Below, piece by piece: positions 6,256 to 9,167 of a stretch of 9,167 nucleotides of DNA. Each line of letters begins with the position of its first letter. Positions within the stretch are counted from its first letter, which is position 1. The stretch is from Intrasporangium_A sp039812505 (GTDB lineage Bacteria; Actinomycetota; Actinomycetes; Actinomycetales; Dermatophilaceae), in contig NZ_JBDIAQ010000141.1 in NCBI RefSeq assembly GCF_039812505.1, forward strand, positions 1-9,167, read 5' to 3'. Below the pieces are notes generated by a model that was given only the letters and a program-made list of their open reading frames with translations, was not told where the DNA came from and made no database searches. The position numbers and the translations under genes were made by a program.

Positions 6256-6284
6256 ATGACCGCCCGGGCCGGCCCGGTTAGGGT
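6256..6284 (+). promoter_or_regulatory. Promoter of the 199-aa gene (leaderless)
   Basis: ATGACC (-35, 6256-6261), exactly 17 nt, TAGGGT (-10, 6279-6284), then 6 nt and the ATG at 6291. This is the best-formed promoter in the window by spacing and predicts a leaderless transcript. Confidence 0.6.
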
Positions 6285-6290
6285 TCCGCC

Positions 6291-6890
6291 ATGTCCGCCA
6301 ACCTGATCGACGCGTACGTGCACGACATGGAGCTCGCCCTGGCAGGCCCGTTCGGCCAGGCGCACTTCAACCCGACCCGTGCGCTGGCCCCCTTCAGCCA
6401 GGCGTGGTTCCACGGCGCCGTCAACCTGCTCCACCGGGCGGCAGCCGCGTTGGCCGACGGCGACCGGGCCCGGTGCGTCGCGCTGGTCGGGCGAGTGGCC
6501 CGGATGCCGTACGACGACCACGAGTGCGCCTGCCCTGGTGCAATCGCTGCGAACCTGCTCCCGTTCGACGCGATGGTGGAGGCGATCGAGGACAGCCCGG
6601 CCGGTGACGACACCTGGCTGCGTGCCGCCGTCGAGGTGACCGATCGCAGCCCGGCCGCGGCGCAACAGGAGCTGCGCCACGTGCTGTCCGCGATCCTGCA
6701 CGACTTCGAGCTCGAGGCGCGGGAGTCCCGGCTGCTCAGCCGGGTCGTCGACCGCCTGCCGGTGGGGCCGGCGCTGCGCGAGAGCGGACCGCTCGATCCC
6801 GTCGAGCTCGCCCCCTTGATCCTCGGGCTCGTCGAGGCCACCGCTGCCTACCGGGACCTGCTGGGGCTGCGCTCCCCGGCCGGATCCTGA
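6291..6890 (+). CDS. Hypothetical protein, 199 aa, with HxCxC cluster
   Basis: I do not recognise this family. The product is soluble, has no signal peptide or membrane segment, and appears mostly alpha-helical: MSANLIDAYVHDMELALAG, an Ala-rich helix near 44-70, and amphipathic helices at about 84-101 and 121-153. A compact region RMPYDDHECACPG (71-83) holds His77, Cys79 and Cys81 and could bind a metal. Cys62 lies nearby. The coding call rests on a well-spaced promoter, an ATG placed 6 nt after the -10, a single long frame with normal codon bias, and protein-like composition without low complexity. It stands alone between the divergent propeller gene and the kinase operon, whose start is about 100 bp downstream. 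Confidence 0.8.
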   Translation: MSANLIDAYVHDMELALAGPFGQAHFNPTRALAPFSQAWFHGAVNLLHRAAAALADGDRARCVALVGRVARMPYDDHECACPGAIAANLLPFDAMVEAIEDSPAGDDTWLRAAVEVTDRSPAAAQQELRHVLSAILHDFELEARESRLLSRVVDRLPVGPALRESGPLDPVELAPLILGLVEATAAYRDLLGLRSPAGS

Positions 6891-6940
6891 CCGGAGCGCG
6901 CGCTCAGCCCGGGTGGGCGGCATACGCCGGGTTGCCGGAT

Positions 6941-6958
6941 CTCCGCCTGAAGGTGGAG
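6941..6958 (+). terminator. Hairpin after the 199-aa gene
   Basis: CTCCGCC (6941-6947) pairs with GGTGGAG (6952-6958), with one G-T wobble, around the tetraloop TGAA. It lies 51 nt after the stop codon and upstream of the kinase start. It is a plausible terminator but lacks a U-tract; it could also be part of a kinase upstream region. Confidence 0.4.
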
Positions 6959-6979
6959 GCGCCGTCCATCGGTGCCGCC

Positions 6980-6985
6980 TACCCT
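6980..6985 (+). promoter_or_regulatory. -10 element of the kinase/regulator operon (leaderless)
   Basis: TACCCT is followed by 6 nt (GACGAC) and the GTG at 6992. No good -35 is visible 17-18 nt upstream, which may mean that an activator is needed. The element supports the GTG as the true start over the in-frame TTG at 6932. Confidence 0.5.
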
Positions 6986-6991
6986 GACGAC

Positions 6992-8317
6992 GTGATCGCG
7001 AACGACTGGCGGGCCAGGCTGCGGCAGTTCTTCGCGATCGACGACGCCTGGCAGCGGGTCCCGGCCCGTGGCTACCTGAGCCGCGACGCGGTGCTGGCCG
7101 TCGTCATCTGGGTGGTCTGCGCGCTCGGCCTCGAGCTGGTGCGCAGCGTCGGCGGGTTCGACCACGACACGGTCCACGTCCCGTGGTGGCAGGCCCAGCT
7201 CGCGGTCGCGACGGCCGCGCTGCCGCTGGTGGTGCGCCGGCGGTACCCCCTGTCGATCGCGGTCTACCTGTCGGCGCACATGTTCGCCACCGGGGTGCTC
7301 GCGCCGTTCGTGATGATCCAGTTCCCGATGCAGGTCCTCTACTTCTTCGGCCTCTTCGGCGGGATGGCCTGGGGACGCACCCGGTCCGCCGCGGTGACCA
7401 CGCTCGGCTTCATCGTGGTGTTCATGTTCGGCTGGCTGACGTTCCAGTTCGCGCTCGGGGCGGGGGCCGAGGGGCTCGACACGAGCAAGCGGTACGGCCT
7501 GCTGCCGCCCATCCTGTCCAACGTCACGTACTCGATCCTGATCAACATCTTCTACTTCGGGGCCGCCGTGCTGGGTGGCCACCTGACCTGGCGCAACGCC
7601 CGCCAGCGCGCCGAGCTCGCCACCCAGGCGCAGGCGCTCGCCGCCCAGTCGGAGCAGCTGCGCGAGCACGCCGTCACGGCCGAGCGGCTGCGGATCGCCC
7701 GCGAGCTGCACGACGTCGTCGCCCACCACGTGGCGGTCATGGGCATCCAGGCCGGCGCGGCGCGCAAGGTCCTCTCGCGTGACCCGTCGGCCGCCGCCGC
7801 GGCCCTCCAGCAGGTCGAGCAGTCCTCCCGCGACGCGGTCGGCGAGATGCGCTCGCTGCTCGGCACCTTGCGCGGGCGCGCCGAGCCGGGCTCGCGTGGG
7901 CCCGAGCCGGGGCTTGGCGACCTGCCCGCGCTCCTGGACGAGGTGCGCGCCGTCGGCCTCACCGTGACGTATGCCGCTCACGACGATCTCGGCGTCGGTG
8001 CGGACCAGGTTCCTGCCGCCGTCGGGCTCAGCCTCTACCGCACGGTGCAGGAGGCGCTGGCGAACGTGCGGCGCCACTCGACGGCCGGTGCCGCGAGCGT
8101 CGCGCTGCGGATCGCCCACGGCGCCAAGGGTGACTACGCGGAGGTCGAGGTGCTCGACGACGGCCGGCCACGCCCCGGCACGGGAGGGTCGGGCCTCGGG
8201 CTGCTCGGCATGCGCGAACGGGTCACCCTGCACGGCGGCGAGGTCGAGGCGGGGCCGCGGGCGGTGGGCGGCTACCGGGTGCGGGTCCGCCTGCCGATCA
8301 AGGGAGTCCACGGATGA
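6992..8317 (+). CDS. Membrane sensor histidine kinase (HisKA_3 / NarL-DesK type)
   Basis: 441-aa kinase expected to sense a signal at the membrane, autophosphorylate on His, and pass phosphate to the next gene's product. Residues about 32-200 hold five or six membrane helices with little extracytoplasmic sequence, so the signal may be sensed within the membrane or at a short loop. A coiled coil (about 202-233) leads to the HisKA_3 dimerisation domain with phosphoacceptor His240 in ARELHDVVAHHVAVMGIQAG. The ATPase domain has an N-box at 354-363 (EALANVRRHS, Asn358), a G1 box at 389-393 (DDGRP), and a G2 box at 399-410 (GSGLGLLGMRER). The GTG at 6992 is preferred for its leaderless -10; a TTG at 6932 would add 20 residues. 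The frame stops 12 bp before the regulator start. Confidence 0.94.
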   Translation: MIANDWRARLRQFFAIDDAWQRVPARGYLSRDAVLAVVIWVVCALGLELVRSVGGFDHDTVHVPWWQAQLAVATAALPLVVRRRYPLSIAVYLSAHMFATGVLAPFVMIQFPMQVLYFFGLFGGMAWGRTRSAAVTTLGFIVVFMFGWLTFQFALGAGAEGLDTSKRYGLLPPILSNVTYSILINIFYFGAAVLGGHLTWRNARQRAELATQAQALAAQSEQLREHAVTAERLRIARELHDVVAHHVAVMGIQAGAARKVLSRDPSAAAAALQQVEQSSRDAVGEMRSLLGTLRGRAEPGSRGPEPGLGDLPALLDEVRAVGLTVTYAAHDDLGVGADQVPAAVGLSLYRTVQEALANVRRHSTAGAASVALRIAHGAKGDYAEVEVLDDGRPRPGTGGSGLGLLGMRERVTLHGGEVEAGPRAVGGYRVRVRLPIKGVHG

Positions 8318-8332
8318 GGGAGTCCAGGGATG
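8301..8332 (+). repeat. 16-bp tandem duplication at the kinase/regulator junction
   Basis: AGGGAGTCCACGGATG (8301-8316) is followed directly by AGGGAGTCCAGGGATG (8317-8332), 15 of 16 bases identical. Each copy carries a Shine-Dalgarno-like AGGGAG and an ATG at its end. The first ATG (8314) overlaps the kinase stop as ATGA but is out of frame with the regulator. It opens a 7-codon reading frame ending at 8337. The second ATG (8330) is the regulator start. The Shine-Dalgarno for 8330 is 8317-8322, 7 nt away. Confidence 0.9.
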
Positions 8333-9070
8333 GGTGAGCAGACGCTGCGGGTGGTCGTGGTGGACGACCAGCGGCTGGTCCGCAGCGGGTTCGCGATGAT
8401 GCTCGGCGCCGAGGACGACATCGTCGTCGTCGGCGAGGCTGCCAACGGGGCCGAGGGCATCGAGGTGGTCCGGCGCGAGCGACCCGACGTCGTGCTCATG
8501 GACGTGCAGATGCCGGTGCTCGACGGCATCGCCGCGACCGGGACGATCGTGGCGGAGGACCTCGCCAGGGTCATCATCCTGACCACCTTCGACCGCGACG
8601 ACTACCTGTTCGACGCCCTGCGGCACGGCGCGAGCGGGTTCCTGCTGAAGAACACCGACCCCGACGACCTGGCCGACGCCGTCCGGGCCGTCGGGCACGG
8701 GCACGCCCTGCTGGCCCCCGAGGTCACCCGTCGGGTGATCGCCGCGATGACCGCCGAGGCGTCGGGTGGTGGCGCCTCGGGTGGTGCCGGATCCGCCGTG
8801 CCGGCGGGACAGTCCGCACCCGAGGAGGCCACGGCACCGGCGCGGGACGAGGCCCGGCTCGCCCTGCTGACCGCGCGCGAGCGCGAGGTGCTGGGCCTGG
8901 TCGGGCGGGGCCTGTCCAACGCGGAGATCGCCCGCGAGCTGTTCGTCGGCGAGGCGACGGTCAAGACCCACGTCTCGTCGTGCCTGTCCAAGCTGCACCT
9001 GCGCGACCGTGTCCAGGCCGTGGTGCTGGCCTACGAGACCGGTCTCGTGGTCCGCGGCGCGGCGGACTGA
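8330..9070 (+). CDS. NarL/FixJ-family response regulator
   Basis: 246-aa transcription factor partnered with the preceding kinase. The receiver domain (about 6-125) has the acidic pair Asp12-Asp13, phosphoacceptor Asp58 in VLMDVQMPVLDG, Thr86 in LTTFD, and Lys107 in FLLKN, all intact. A long flexible linker (about 141-178) is rich in Gly, Ala and Pro. The LuxR-type helix-turn-helix follows at about 178-240 (LTAREREVLGLVGRGLSNAE and then ATVKTHVSSCLSKLHLRDRV). The linker is longer than the usual 15-25 residues. Translation starts at the ATG of the second copy of a 16-bp duplication, with AGGGAG 7 nt upstream. Targets are unknown. Kinase and regulator form an operon, and the regulator is probably its last gene. 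Confidence 0.95.
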   Translation: MGEQTLRVVVVDDQRLVRSGFAMMLGAEDDIVVVGEAANGAEGIEVVRRERPDVVLMDVQMPVLDGIAATGTIVAEDLARVIILTTFDRDDYLFDALRHGASGFLLKNTDPDDLADAVRAVGHGHALLAPEVTRRVIAAMTAEASGGGASGGAGSAVPAGQSAPEEATAPARDEARLALLTAREREVLGLVGRGLSNAEIARELFVGEATVKTHVSSCLSKLHLRDRVQAVVLAYETGLVVRGAAD

Positions 9071-9087
9071 CCCCCGTCCCCCTCCTC

Positions 9088-9150
9088 ATCGAGAGTGCAC
9101 CTCTCGGTATCGAGAGTGCACAAATCGTCATCGAGAGAGCACGACTCCGT
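9088..9150. repeat. Three tandem 21-bp units downstream of the response regulator
   Basis: ATCGAGAGTGCAC occurs at 9088-9100 and 9109-9121, and ATCGAGAGAGCAC (one mismatch) at 9130-9142. The period is exactly 21 bp; the 8-bp remainder of each unit varies. The first unit also folds: ATCGAGAG (9088-9095) pairs with CTCTCGGT (9101-9108), with one wobble, around TGCAC. It starts 17 nt after the stop codon, so it may act as a terminator. The 21-bp period puts the cores on one face of the helix. The array ends close to the window edge and may be incomplete. Confidence 0.8.
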
Positions 9151-9167
9151 ACGCTCGATCAGGAAAC

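Larger units (their letters stand above)
6015..6290. other. Divergent intergenic region with a 28-bp direct repeat
   Basis: No gene is supported here. Two direct copies (6100-6127 and 6148-6175, period 48 bp) match at 26 of 28 positions and share the core GGGCCGTGGTCCGGT. They lie between the propeller promoter side and the 199-aa gene. The plus-strand promoter is at 6256-6284. I could not place a convincing promoter for the propeller gene. Confidence 0.6.

Noticed and set aside
6932..6991. TTG start for the kinase
   Set aside because: Rare start without a ribosome site; the hairpin at 6941-6958 and the -10 at 6980 lie within the extension.
6848..8998. Antisense 716-codon frame over the kinase and regulator
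   Set aside because: Very long but low complexity (His/Asp/Arg/Gln-rich) and opposite two genes with intact motifs; typical of high-GC DNA.
1..9167. Novel defence, mobile or biosynthetic system
   Set aside because: No gene here encodes a nuclease, recombinase, transposase, toxin, reverse transcriptase or biosynthetic enzyme; only one gene is unrecognised.

Overview
The window is about 9.2 kb of very GC-rich DNA with strongly GC-biased third codon positions, GTG starts and several apparently leaderless genes. This points to a high-GC actinobacterium. The protein styles and a recurring GCGGCATAC word fit a Micrococcales genome, perhaps of the Intrasporangiaceae, but that placement is recognition and not proof. 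I see no phage, transposase, integrase, toxin-antitoxin, CRISPR or defence gene. The gene content looks like ordinary chromosome; the less ordinary material lies in repeats, operators and gene junctions.

Layout. 1-85: two 34-bp copies of a hairpin-forming repeat at the left edge. 86-377: gene-free leader region. 378-1703 (+): serS, seryl-tRNA synthetase. A strong hairpin at 1732-1770 separates it from a convergent LysR-type regulator (1771-2667, -). The regulator is divergent from an EamA/YdeD-like efflux transporter (2740-3735, +). The 72-bp gap between their starts holds two perfect inverted repeats, each overlapping one of the two promoters. 3869-4731 (+): an ECF sigma factor translationally coupled (1-nt overlap, strong Shine-Dalgarno) to a small zinc-finger anti-sigma factor. 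A hairpin at 4769-4787 separates these from a convergent, secreted beta-propeller protein of the lactonase family (4789-6000, -). 6001-6290 is a gene-free divergent intergenic region with a 28-bp imperfect direct repeat. 6291-6890 (+): a 199-aa protein I do not recognise. 6992-8317 and 8330-9070 (+): a histidine kinase/response regulator pair of the NarL/DesK-like type. 9071-9167: three tandem 21-bp units, the first able to form a hairpin.

How the genes work together. There are three separate sensing or regulatory modules: LysR plus exporter (probably effector-controlled efflux of a cysteine/O-acetylserine-like metabolite), ECF sigma plus zinc anti-sigma (possibly thiol-redox or zinc controlled), and a membrane kinase with a LuxR-type DNA-binding regulator. 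serS is housekeeping. Five starts share the layout TANNNT, 6-7 nt, then ATG/GTG, and a sixth (the exporter) fits more weakly. This suggests leaderless mRNAs and was used to choose start codons. The genes with good Shine-Dalgarno sequences are the anti-sigma factor, the response regulator and the secreted propeller; the first two are downstream genes of operons.
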